Shown here piece after piece: positions 8,303 to 16,077 of a stretch of 64,000 nucleotides of DNA. Source of the stretch: Thermodesulforhabdaceae bacterium. GTDB lineage: Bacteria > Desulfobacterota > Syntrophobacteria > Syntrophobacterales > Thermodesulforhabdaceae. Each line of letters starts with the position of its first letter. Position 1 is the stretch's first letter. The stretch is taken from positions 91,001-155,000 of the forward strand of contig JBBFKT010000006.1 of assembly GCA_037482015.1 (NCBI GenBank), read 5' to 3'. Position numbers and translations under genes: made by a program. The notes below the pieces were generated by a model. It was not told where the DNA came from, made no database searches, and saw only the letters and a program-made list of their open reading frames with translations.

Positions 8303-9028
8303 ATGTCCAGATTAAGCTCAAGGGCAATAAGAAACGAATTAAAGGCCCTTTTTGAACGGAAAAAATCAGAAAAAAGCCTTTTATGGAATGATTCTGACAA
8401 AGCGACTATTGATCTTATCTTTTCTTGCCCGACAGCAAGTTTAAACCCGCTGGTATTTTTCCTTTCTTCTCCTGATCCTGTAGAAAAATGGGGAGCGGTA
8501 ACTCTCATCGGTCGACTTGTTGCCTTTCATGCTGAATCTGATATGGAGTGGGCTCGAACTGTGCTGAGACGTTTTATGTGGTATCTGAACGATGAATCAG
8601 GCGGTATGGGCTGGGGCGTTCCTGAAGCTATGGGAGAAGTGCTTAGACATCATCTGGGGCTTGCTCTCGAGTATGGGAAAATTCTTTGGTCCTACGTTGA
8701 TCCAGAAGGTAACCATTTAGAAAACGATGCTCTGGTTGAAGGAGCTTTATGGGGTTGTGCGAGGGTCACAACGGTTTGGAAAAATGTTTATTCCGAAACT
8801 TCCTGGAAGACGATAATGCCATACATAAATTCTCCACGTGCCTTTACCCGACTCTGTGCCGGTATCGTGGGTATTTGCTTCCAGAATATGGGAAATGATG
8901 AAGTAGCGGAAAGTCTTAGATGGCTAGAGAAGGATAGGGAAAGAGTTTCCTTTTTTTGGGATGGGGTTTTTATAGAGGATTCCGTTGGGGGGATAATTAA
9001 ATTTTCTGAACAGTGGATTCGCTGGTAG
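8303..9028 (+). CDS. DVU0298-family (HEAT-repeat-like) protein of unknown function
   Basis: This 241-residue soluble protein consists mainly of predicted helices. The segment RRFMWYLNDESGGMGWG matches the hallmark of a conserved family known from sulfate reducers (DVU0298 type), and the pattern VEKWGAVTLIGRLV resembles a HEAT/PBS-lyase-like repeat. No enzymatic motif is visible. It starts two bases after the thioredoxin reductase stop and overlaps the tadA start by 16 bases, so it belongs to the same transcription unit. Such repeat proteins often act as scaffolds, but no partner can be named. Confidence 0.75.
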   Translation: MSRLSSRAIRNELKALFERKKSEKSLLWNDSDKATIDLIFSCPTASLNPLVFFLSSPDPVEKWGAVTLIGRLVAFHAESDMEWARTVLRRFMWYLNDESGGMGWGVPEAMGEVLRHHLGLALEYGKILWSYVDPEGNHLENDALVEGALWGCARVTTVWKNVYSETSWKTIMPYINSPRAFTRLCAGIVGICFQNMGNDEVAESLRWLEKDRERVSFFWDGVFIEDSVGGIIKFSEQWIRW

Positions 9029-9480
9029 AAAGACACGAACATTATATGAGGCTGGCTCTACGGGTGGGGGAGGAAGGAGCTCGACGTGGAGAAGTCCCTG
9101 TTGGTGCCCTTGTTGTAGCCCCCGAAGGGCAGATTTTGGCACTTGCTCATAATGAGCCGATAGGTCTTAAGGATCCTACCGGTCATGCTGAAATTATCGC
9201 AATGAGAAAAGCCGCTCAAAGAATTGGTAATTATCGTCTTGTGGATTGTTCTTTGTATGTTACTCTTGAACCCTGTGTTATGTGCTATGGAGCCATAGTT
9301 CATGCCAGAATAAAGAAACTTTTCTTTGGTACTTACGACCCAAAATCTGGAGCTGAAACAGTGTTTGGTCTTTTTTCATCACCTTTTTTTAACCATAAGC
9401 CAGAAATTGTGGGTGGAATTCTTCGTGATCCCTGTGAAAAATTGTTGAAAGATTTTTTTGGAAAATTGAGAGCCAAATAA
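9013..9480 (+). CDS. tadA: tRNA-specific adenosine deaminase TadA
   Basis: This 155-residue cytidine-deaminase-fold zinc enzyme converts the wobble adenosine-34 of tRNA-Arg(ACG) to inosine. The zinc and catalytic motifs are HAEIIAMRKAA (His and proton-shuttling Glu) and EPCVMCYGAIVHARI (two zinc cysteines). Length and the pattern EVPVGALVV match TadA rather than guanine or cytosine deaminase. The GTG start at 9013 lies inside the end of the preceding gene (16-base overlap). Confidence 0.93.
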   Translation: MDSLVERHEHYMRLALRVGEEGARRGEVPVGALVVAPEGQILALAHNEPIGLKDPTGHAEIIAMRKAAQRIGNYRLVDCSLYVTLEPCVMCYGAIVHARIKKLFFGTYDPKSGAETVFGLFSSPFFNHKPEIVGGILRDPCEKLLKDFFGKLRAK

Positions 9481-9507
9481 AGAACCTTCGAACAACTTCT
9501 TTTTAAG

Positions 9508-9535
9508 TTGACAGGTAAGCAATTCTTCAGATAGT
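9508..9535 (+). promoter_or_regulatory. Possible sigma-70 promoter of the RND efflux operon
   Basis: TTGACA (9508-9513) and GATAGT (9530-9535) are separated by 16 bases in the 160-base spacer between tadA and the efflux genes. The -10 box is imperfect. Confidence 0.35.
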
Positions 9536-9659
9536 GAGGAAAGGCGCCATTTAAGGATTTTTTGTAACCAAGTAGGAAGAATAAAGTCTAATAAATGGGC
9601 AGTATATAAAGGGTATTAGGTTCAAATTTCTAAATAAACGTTTGTTTTGGAGATGGACA

Positions 9660-10838
9660 ATGTCTAGAAAATGCTTTTTTGCTGTTGTCTTGATTTTTGT
9701 TGTCGCTTTTAGTTCGAGTTGCGGTAAGCAAGCCCAATCTCAGGGGCAAGCTCAGGTTCCTGAAGTCTCAACAATAGAAGTTTCTACGGAATCTGTAGAA
9801 CTCGTAACTGAACTTCCGGGACGAGTCTCGGCTTTTAGAATTGCGGAAATTCGCCCCCAGGTAAGTGGTCTTATTCTTAAGCGTTACTTTGTTGAAGGAT
9901 CCAATGTTAAAGCCGGGCAACTGCTCTATCAAATCGATCCTGCCCCTTTCGAAGCTGCTCTTAACAATGCTAAGGCAGCTTTGGGGAAAGCCGAAGCTCA
10001 AATTCCCGCTATAAAGCTTAAAGTCGAAAGATTCAAAGAACTACTTGCAGAAAAAGCTGTAAGCCAGCAGGACTACGACGACGCTTCAGCAGCCCTTAAA
10101 CAGGCAATGGCAGAAGTTGAATACTGGAAGGCTTCTGTCCGGTCTGCTCAAATCAATCTCAGTTATACAAAGATTACCGCTCCAATTTCGGGTCGCATTG
10201 GTAAATCAAATGTCACAGAAGGTGCTATAGTAACCGCTTATCAGCAGACGCCTCTGACGATTATTCAACAACTCGATCCAGTATATGTTGATGTTAATCA
10301 ATCTACCACCGAACTTCAGCAACTTAAGAAAAAGCTCGAAGAGGGACGTCTAAAGTATGGAGGACAGAAAAACACTAAAGTGAAGATCGTTCTTGAAGAT
10401 GGAACAGTTTATTCTCATTCAGGAGATTTGCAATTTCGGGATGTGACGGTTGATCCCACTACCAGCTCTGTTACTGTCAGGATTGTTGTTTCAAATCCTG
10501 ATAATACACTTCTTCCAGGCATGTATGTTCGTGCTCTTGTTCAGGAAGGCGTTAACGAACAGGCTATCCTTGTGCCTCAGGAATCTGTTCAGAGAGATCG
10601 CAAAAGCAATCCCTTTGTGTTGATCGTCAATCAGGAGCATAAAGTTGAAGTTCGTCCCGTGGTGCTTGATCGAGCAATAGGCGATAAATGGCTCGTTACT
10701 TCGGGGCTTTCTCCCGGGGATCACGTAATTGTGGAAGGCATAGTCAAGGTTCGACCAGGTATGACGGTCAAGGAAGTGCCTTTCGCCAGAGAGAGGACAT
10801 CAGCATCCCAACAACCTGCATCATCTCAGGCTCAATAA
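9660..10838 (+). CDS. RND efflux periplasmic adaptor (AcrA/MexA-like lipoprotein)
   Basis: This is the membrane-fusion protein of a tripartite drug or lipid efflux pump, linking the inner-membrane RND transporter to an outer-membrane channel. Start ATG 9660 (392 aa) follows GGAG; an upstream in-frame TTG at 9642 is less likely. The N-terminus is a lipoprotein signal (hydrophobic stretch then SSSC, Cys about residue 21). A lipoyl half-motif follows (SGLILKRYFVEGSNVKAGQL), then a hairpin of paired helices, the second lipoyl half (INLSYTKITAPISGRIG) and a beta-barrel domain (LLPGMYVRALVQEG). It lies 13 bases upstream of the pump gene. Confidence 0.93.
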   Translation: MSRKCFFAVVLIFVVAFSSSCGKQAQSQGQAQVPEVSTIEVSTESVELVTELPGRVSAFRIAEIRPQVSGLILKRYFVEGSNVKAGQLLYQIDPAPFEAALNNAKAALGKAEAQIPAIKLKVERFKELLAEKAVSQQDYDDASAALKQAMAEVEYWKASVRSAQINLSYTKITAPISGRIGKSNVTEGAIVTAYQQTPLTIIQQLDPVYVDVNQSTTELQQLKKKLEEGRLKYGGQKNTKVKIVLEDGTVYSHSGDLQFRDVTVDPTTSSVTVRIVVSNPDNTLLPGMYVRALVQEGVNEQAILVPQESVQRDRKSNPFVLIVNQEHKVEVRPVVLDRAIGDKWLVTSGLSPGDHVIVEGIVKVRPGMTVKEVPFARERTSASQQPASSQAQ

Positions 10839-10851
10839 GGGGAGGGGTTAA

Positions 10852-13800
10852 ATGCTTTCCAAGTTTTTTCTCGATCGGCCGGTTTTTGCCTGGGTTATTG
10901 CTATTTTTATGATGCTTGGAGGTGCCCTCGCTATCTATCTCATGCCGGTTTCTCAGTATCCCAACCTGGCTCCACCTTCCATTTATATAATGGCGACTTA
11001 CCCCGGAGCATCAGCAGAAACCGTTGAAAGCACGGTCACTCAGATTATAGAGCAGAAAATGACCGGTCTGGACAATCTAATCTACATGTCCGCAACAAGC
11101 GATTCCTCCGGTACGTCTCGAATAGAACTTACCTTTGCTCCCGGAACCGATCCTGACCTTGCTTGGGCTAAGGTGCAAAATAAACTTCAGCTTGCTATGG
11201 CGAGCCTCCCTTCTGTGGTTCAGGAAATGGGCATCACTGTGGGTAAAGCTACCAGAAACTTTCTAATGATTGTGGGACTCATTTCCGAAGATGGAAGTAT
11301 GGATGGGAGTGATCTTAGGGACTATGCTCAGTCGAACCTTGAAAAGGTGCTGGCGCGTATACCCGGTGTTGGTGAAGTGCAAAATTTCGGCACTCAGTAC
11401 GCCATGCGAATTTGGCTAGATCCCGATAAGCTCATAAGTTATCATCTTACCGTTGATGATGTAGTTCAAGCTCTAAGGAGTTACAATGTAGAGATTTCCG
11501 CAGGGCAGTTTGGTGGTGCGCCTGCTGTGCCCGGTCAGCGGTTAAATGCTTCCATCATCGTTCAGCATTTTCTAAGAACCCCTGATGAATTTGCCGCCAT
11601 ACCAGTTCGGATTAATACTGATGGTTCTATTATTCGAGTAAGTGATCTCGGGCGAGTTGAACTCGGGACGGAATCTTACGATGTGCAGTTTTTTTATAAT
11701 GGAAAGCCAGGAGCCGCCATGGGTATTCGACTCATGGCTGGAGCAAATGCTCTCGACACCGCCGATCGTATAAAGCAAAAGCTAGACGAATTAAAACCCT
11801 TTTTCCCATCAGGAATGAAAGTTGTTTACCCCTTTGATACCACACCCTTTACTAGGGTAGCCATAAAGGAAGTGGTCAAAACTCTATTCGAAGCGGTCAT
11901 TCTCGTATTTTTGATCATGTGGGTTTTTCTGGGAAGTTTTCGAGCGACCATTATCCCAACCGTGGCTGTTCCCGTGGTGCTTCTTGGCACCTTTGGCATA
12001 CTTGCTCTTGCAGGTTTTTCTATTAATATGCTCACCATGTTTGCCACCGTCCTTGCTATTGGGCTTCTGGTGGACGATGCCATTGTTGTTGTGGAAAACG
12101 TTGAGCGAATTATGGAAGAAGAAGGACTTCCGCCCAAAGAAGCCACTGCAAAGTCTATGGAACAAATCACCAGTGCCCTTATTGGCATTGGGCTTGTGCT
12201 TTCGGCTGTTTTTGGTCCTATGGCTTTTTTCCCTGGGTCAACCGGTATCCTTTACCGCCAGTTTGCTGTAACCATTATTTCTGCTATGCTTCTTTCGGTT
12301 ATCGTGGCTCTAATTCTCACTCCAGTTCTCTGTGCCACTTTTCTAAAACCACCCACGCCCGGCGTTAAGCCTGGTGAAAATGCTATCCCAATTCTGAGAC
12401 CTTTCTTCAGGCTTTTTAATAAAGGCTTTTCGAGAGCAAGGCGATTTTATGTGGAAACCGTGGGGCGATCTTTTACGAGAGTCGCTAGATATATCGCGGT
12501 GTATCTCCTTATTATTGTAACTGTTGGATTTTTGCTGATGCGTCTTCCGACAGCCTATCTCCCAGAAGAAGATCAAGGAATTTTGTTAACTCAGGTTATC
12601 CTTCCGTCCGGATCCACTTTAGAACAAACCCAACAGGTGCTTGATCGTGTTCGCGATTATTTCCTTACCAAGGAAAGCGATGCCGTTGAATCCTGTGGAA
12701 CTCTTGCCGGTTTTAGTTATTCCGGACGTTCTCAAAATAACGGTCTTGTATTCGTGAAGCTAAAAGACTGGCATCTCAGAGACAAGCAGGATTTGAAAGT
12801 TTGGGCTATCGCCAGACGAGCAATGATGGCTTTTTCGTCTATCAAGCAGGGAATGGTATTTGTCTTTCCTCCACCTTCTATCATAGAACTCGGAAACGCC
12901 ACCGGTTTTGATTTTCAGTTGCTCGATTTTGGTGGTATGGGTCATGCAGCCCTTATGGAAGCCAGAAATGAGCTACTTGCTATGGCGGCCAACGATCCAA
13001 GGCTTGCTCGAGTGCGCCATAACGGTATGGACGATGTTCCTCAGTATAAGATTGATGTGGATTGGGAAAAAGCGGGCGCATTGGGCATACCTATTTCGTC
13101 TATTCATCAGACGATTTCCGCCATGTTTGGTGGTGCCTATGTGAACGACTTTGTTCATGCCGAGCGAGTAAAGCGAGTTTACGTTCAGGCTGATGCGCCA
13201 TATCGAATGCTTCCGAAGGATCTCGATAAAATCTATGTAAGAAACAAAGAAGGCAAAATGGTGCCCTTTTCGGCTTTCGCTACGGGATACTGGACATACG
13301 GTTCCCCAAGACTTGAACGTTACAACGGCTTTCCTTCCATAAATATCTGGGGAGAACCGGCTCCTGGAAGGAGTACTGGAGAAGCTATGAAAGCCATGGA
13401 AGAGTTGATCCAGAAGCTTCCCAAAGGTTTTGGATTTGACTGGACAGGGCTTTCATACCAGGAACGGATGTCGACTTCCCAAGCTCCCATCCTTTACACT
13501 TTTTCGGTCATCGTTATCTTCCTTTGCGTTGCTGCTCTCTTTGAAAGCTGGACTATACCCTTTGTTAATATGCTTATGTTCCCATTAGGCGTCTTTGGCG
13601 CTTTACTGGCGACCTATCTCCGGGGGCTTCCAAACGACGTTTATTTTCAGATAGGTTTTTTGACTACTCTTGGTCTTTCTACCAAAAACGCTATCCTTAT
13701 CATCCAGTTCATTCAGCATGCTATGAAAACTCAAGGTATGGGATTTGTAGATGCTACTCTTAGTGCAGTTCGGATAAGGTTTAGGCCCGTTTTAATGACA

Positions 13801-15447
13801 TCGTTTGCTTTCTTCTTTGGCACTCTTCCTTTAGCTTTAACATCCGGTGCTGGAGCAGGCTCTATGAATGCTATAGGAACTGCTGTCACAGGTGGGATGC
13901 TTTCGGCAACTTTCATCGATCTATTTTACATTCCTCTTTTCTTCGTTCTGGTATCGCGACTGTTTAGAAAAAACAATAAGGAAGGATCATCACCTGACTC
14001 TCCTGGAACAGGTAAAGTCTCATCTCTCCTTGTCATGATAGGTGTTGTAACTGTTTTACTAGCGGGATGTTCTTTAATTCCTAAGTATGATCGTCCCGAA
14101 TCTCCTGTTCCTAAGACGTGGCCTAAAGCGGAGAAAGATTCAAGGTTAACAGAAGGAACAGATACTAGCTTATCTCAGGAACAGGAAAAGGCTCCACCCG
14201 ATATTTCCTGGAAAAACTTTTTCATCGATGAACGTCTTCAAAAACTTATAGAACTTGCTTTGGCGAATAACCGAGATCTAAAGCTAGCTGTTATGAACGT
14301 TGAACGGGCTCGAGCTCTTTACGGGATTCAGCGAACGGAGCTTTATCCTTCTGTAAGTGGTTCAGCTAGTGCCAGCATTCAAAGAACGGCTGCAAAGCTT
14401 TCCATGAGTGGTGAGCCTAAAATAGAAGAAAAATACAGTTTGAATCTTGGGATAGCTTCCTGGGAACTGGATTTCTTCGGGCGTATTCGTAGCCTTGAAA
14501 AGGCAGCTCTGGAAGACTACTTTGCAACCGAAGAAGCTCGAAGAAGCGCTCAGATTTCTTTAATCTCCTCTCTTGCTCAGGCTTATTATACTCTTGCTGC
14601 TGATCGGGAAGCTCTGGCTCTTGCCAGGTCAACGTTGAAAACTCAGGAGGAAACCTATCGTCTTATCGAACGTCGTTTTTCGGTAGGGCTTGCAACCGAG
14701 ATAGACAGACGTAGAGCTGAGACTCAGGTGGAAACCGCAAAAGCTGAAGTAGCAAGGCTCACACGGCAGGTGGCTCAGGATGAAAACGCTTTGCAACTTC
14801 TAGTGGGAACTTCGATCCAGAAAGAACTTTTTCCTGACAGTGAATCACAAATCAAACCACCAGGGGATGTCTCGCCCGGGCTTTCATCGGAAGTGCTCTT
14901 ACGCCGGCCTGATATTCTCGCTGCAGAACACCAGCTCAAAGCTGCTTATGCTAACCTTGGTGCGGCTAGAGCAGCTCTCTTTCCCAGGATTTCTCTTACC
15001 ACATCGGTCGGCACGGCGAGCAGTGAACTGACGGGACTTTTTGCGGGGGGATCCTGGACGTGGAATTTTGCTAACAATCTGGTGACCCCGATCTTTGATG
15101 CTAGAGCCTGGGCGGCTCTGCGACTAACCAAGGTCGATCGCGAAATTGCAATTACACAGTATGAGCGGGCGATTCAGCGTGCGTTCAAGGAAGTGGCTGA
15201 TGAACTAGCTGTAAAGGCAACAGTGGACGACCAGATTAAAGCTCAGGAAGCTCTTGTTGAGGCTTTGAGGGAGACCCACCGTTTGGCTTTAATAAGGTAT
15301 GAAAAAGGCATTGATAACTACCTGAGCGTTCTCGATGCTCAGCGATCTCTTTACGCTGCTGAACAGCAACTTATTTCACTTCGTCTTGCTCGAAGTGCCA
15401 ATAGAGTAAGGCTTTATGCAGTGCTTGGGGGAGGAGCGATTCCCTAG
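10852..15447 (+). CDS. RND efflux pump (AcrB type) fused in frame to a NodT/OprM-type outer-membrane lipoprotein
   Basis: This 1531-residue ORF holds two normally separate proteins. Residues 1 to about 1045 are a complete HAE-1 RND transporter, with proton-relay D408/D409 in TM4 (GLLVDDAIVVVEN), K945 in TM10 and the C-terminal membrane set. A short polar linker (about 1046-1058, NNKEGSSPDSPGTGK) leads to a hydrophobic stretch ending in lipobox LAGC (C1073). Residues 1074-1531 are a full outer-membrane factor with two TolC-like repeats (DERLQKLIELALANNRDLKL, YSLNLGIASWELDFFGRIRS, LLRRPDILAAEHQLKAA). A 12-TM pump ends in the cytosol, so the internal segment would act as TM13 and place the lipobox on the periplasmic side. 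Signal peptidase II could then release the channel. That processing is inferred. A sequencing error or a second internal initiation must be excluded. Confidence 0.9.
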   Translation: MLSKFFLDRPVFAWVIAIFMMLGGALAIYLMPVSQYPNLAPPSIYIMATYPGASAETVESTVTQIIEQKMTGLDNLIYMSATSDSSGTSRIELTFAPGTDPDLAWAKVQNKLQLAMASLPSVVQEMGITVGKATRNFLMIVGLISEDGSMDGSDLRDYAQSNLEKVLARIPGVGEVQNFGTQYAMRIWLDPDKLISYHLTVDDVVQALRSYNVEISAGQFGGAPAVPGQRLNASIIVQHFLRTPDEFAAIPVRINTDGSIIRVSDLGRVELGTESYDVQFFYNGKPGAAMGIRLMAGANALDTADRIKQKLDELKPFFPSGMKVVYPFDTTPFTRVAIKEVVKTLFEAVILVFLIMWVFLGSFRATIIPTVAVPVVLLGTFGILALAGFSINMLTMFATVLAIGLLVDDAIVVVENVERIMEEEGLPPKEATAKSMEQITSALIGIGLVLSAVFGPMAFFPGSTGILYRQFAVTIISAMLLSVIVALILTPVLCATFLKPPTPGVKPGENAIPILRPFFRLFNKGFSRARRFYVETVGRSFTRVARYIAVYLLIIVTVGFLLMRLPTAYLPEEDQGILLTQVILPSGSTLEQTQQVLDRVRDYFLTKESDAVESCGTLAGFSYSGRSQNNGLVFVKLKDWHLRDKQDLKVWAIARRAMMAFSSIKQGMVFVFPPPSIIELGNATGFDFQLLDFGGMGHAALMEARNELLAMAANDPRLARVRHNGMDDVPQYKIDVDWEKAGALGIPISSIHQTISAMFGGAYVNDFVHAERVKRVYVQADAPYRMLPKDLDKIYVRNKEGKMVPFSAFATGYWTYGSPRLERYNGFPSINIWGEPAPGRSTGEAMKAMEELIQKLPKGFGFDWTGLSYQERMSTSQAPILYTFSVIVIFLCVAALFESWTIPFVNMLMFPLGVFGALLATYLRGLPNDVYFQIGFLTTLGLSTKNAILIIQFIQHAMKTQGMGFVDATLSAVRIRFRPVLMTSFAFFFGTLPLALTSGAGAGSMNAIGTAVTGGMLSATFIDLFYIPLFFVLVSRLFRKNNKEGSSPDSPGTGKVSSLLVMIGVVTVLLAGCSLIPKYDRPESPVPKTWPKAEKDSRLTEGTDTSLSQEQEKAPPDISWKNFFIDERLQKLIELALANNRDLKLAVMNVERARALYGIQRTELYPSVSGSASASIQRTAAKLSMSGEPKIEEKYSLNLGIASWELDFFGRIRSLEKAALEDYFATEEARRSAQISLISSLAQAYYTLAADREALALARSTLKTQEETYRLIERRFSVGLATEIDRRRAETQVETAKAEVARLTRQVAQDENALQLLVGTSIQKELFPDSESQIKPPGDVSPGLSSEVLLRRPDILAAEHQLKAAYANLGAARAALFPRISLTTSVGTASSELTGLFAGGSWTWNFANNLVTPIFDARAWAALRLTKVDREIAITQYERAIQRAFKEVADELAVKATVDDQIKAQEALVEALRETHRLALIRYEKGIDNYLSVLDAQRSLYAAEQQLISLRLARSANRVRLYAVLGGGAIP

Positions 15448-15480
15448 AAGAAGATTTAAACTTAGCCTGGGTGAGAGATT

Positions 15481-16077
15481 ATGGCTGATGCGAGTGATTA
15501 TACAGGAATAAGACTGTGGATAGTTACCGGCCGTGAGAAAGTAGTTGAAGAATCTGAAGAAGAGCAGAAAAGGCAACTTATTGGAAATGTGCTTCATAAG
15601 GCTATAGAACTTTTGCTTAAATATGCTCCTTACAACAGTGAAAATCTGGTGGATTTTGCCGAGCGGAGCATTCAGGCTGCCTGGGCGATTCTTAGCCGGG
15701 ATCGTGAAGTGCCGGATTATACCGAAAAAGAAAGCCTGGAAATTCAACAGGAAGCAAAAGAAATTCTGGAAAAAGCTCTGTCCCATGAGGAAATTTCTAA
15801 CCTTTTACGGGATGGAGAAGATGACACCACAGTTCGATCGGAAGTGGAAATTATCGATGAAAGAAGTCGAACTTTCCGAATCGACCTTATGAGAATAAAA
15901 CCTTCCTTGAAGTCGATAGAAGTAGTTGATTTCAAAACTCATAGAATAGATCCCGAAAAAACCAGAAACCAGCTTACTCAATATGTAAGAATAGTGAAAC
16001 GGGCTTTTGGTCCTTCGTGGGAAGTTAAAGGAATTGTTGCTTACCTGGATCCGCCTAAAGTTGAGGAGGTTTTGTGA
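15481..16077 (+). CDS. Stand-alone RecB/AddA-type PD-(D/E)XK nuclease domain
   Basis: This 198-residue protein carries the complete RecB-family nuclease motif set: GNVLHKAIE (GxxxHxxxE), FRIDLM (metal Asp), VVDFKT (D-x-K) and QLTQYVRI (QxxxY). It resembles the C-terminal nuclease domain of AddA without the UvrD-like helicase body. It overlaps the AddB-like gene by four bases (GTGA), so the two are coupled and probably act together on DNA ends. It has no Fe-S cysteines, so a Cas4 assignment is unlikely. ATG 15481 is preceded by GGTGAGAG. Confidence 0.78.
   Translation: MADASDYTGIRLWIVTGREKVVEESEEEQKRQLIGNVLHKAIELLLKYAPYNSENLVDFAERSIQAAWAILSRDREVPDYTEKESLEIQQEAKEILEKALSHEEISNLLRDGEDDTTVRSEVEIIDERSRTFRIDLMRIKPSLKSIEVVDFKTHRIDPEKTRNQLTQYVRIVKRAFGPSWEVKGIVAYLDPPKVEEVL

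Noticed and set aside
15481..16077. Cas4 nuclease
   Set aside because: It lacks the Fe-S cysteines of Cas4 and there are no cas genes or repeats nearby; it is coupled to an AddB-like gene.
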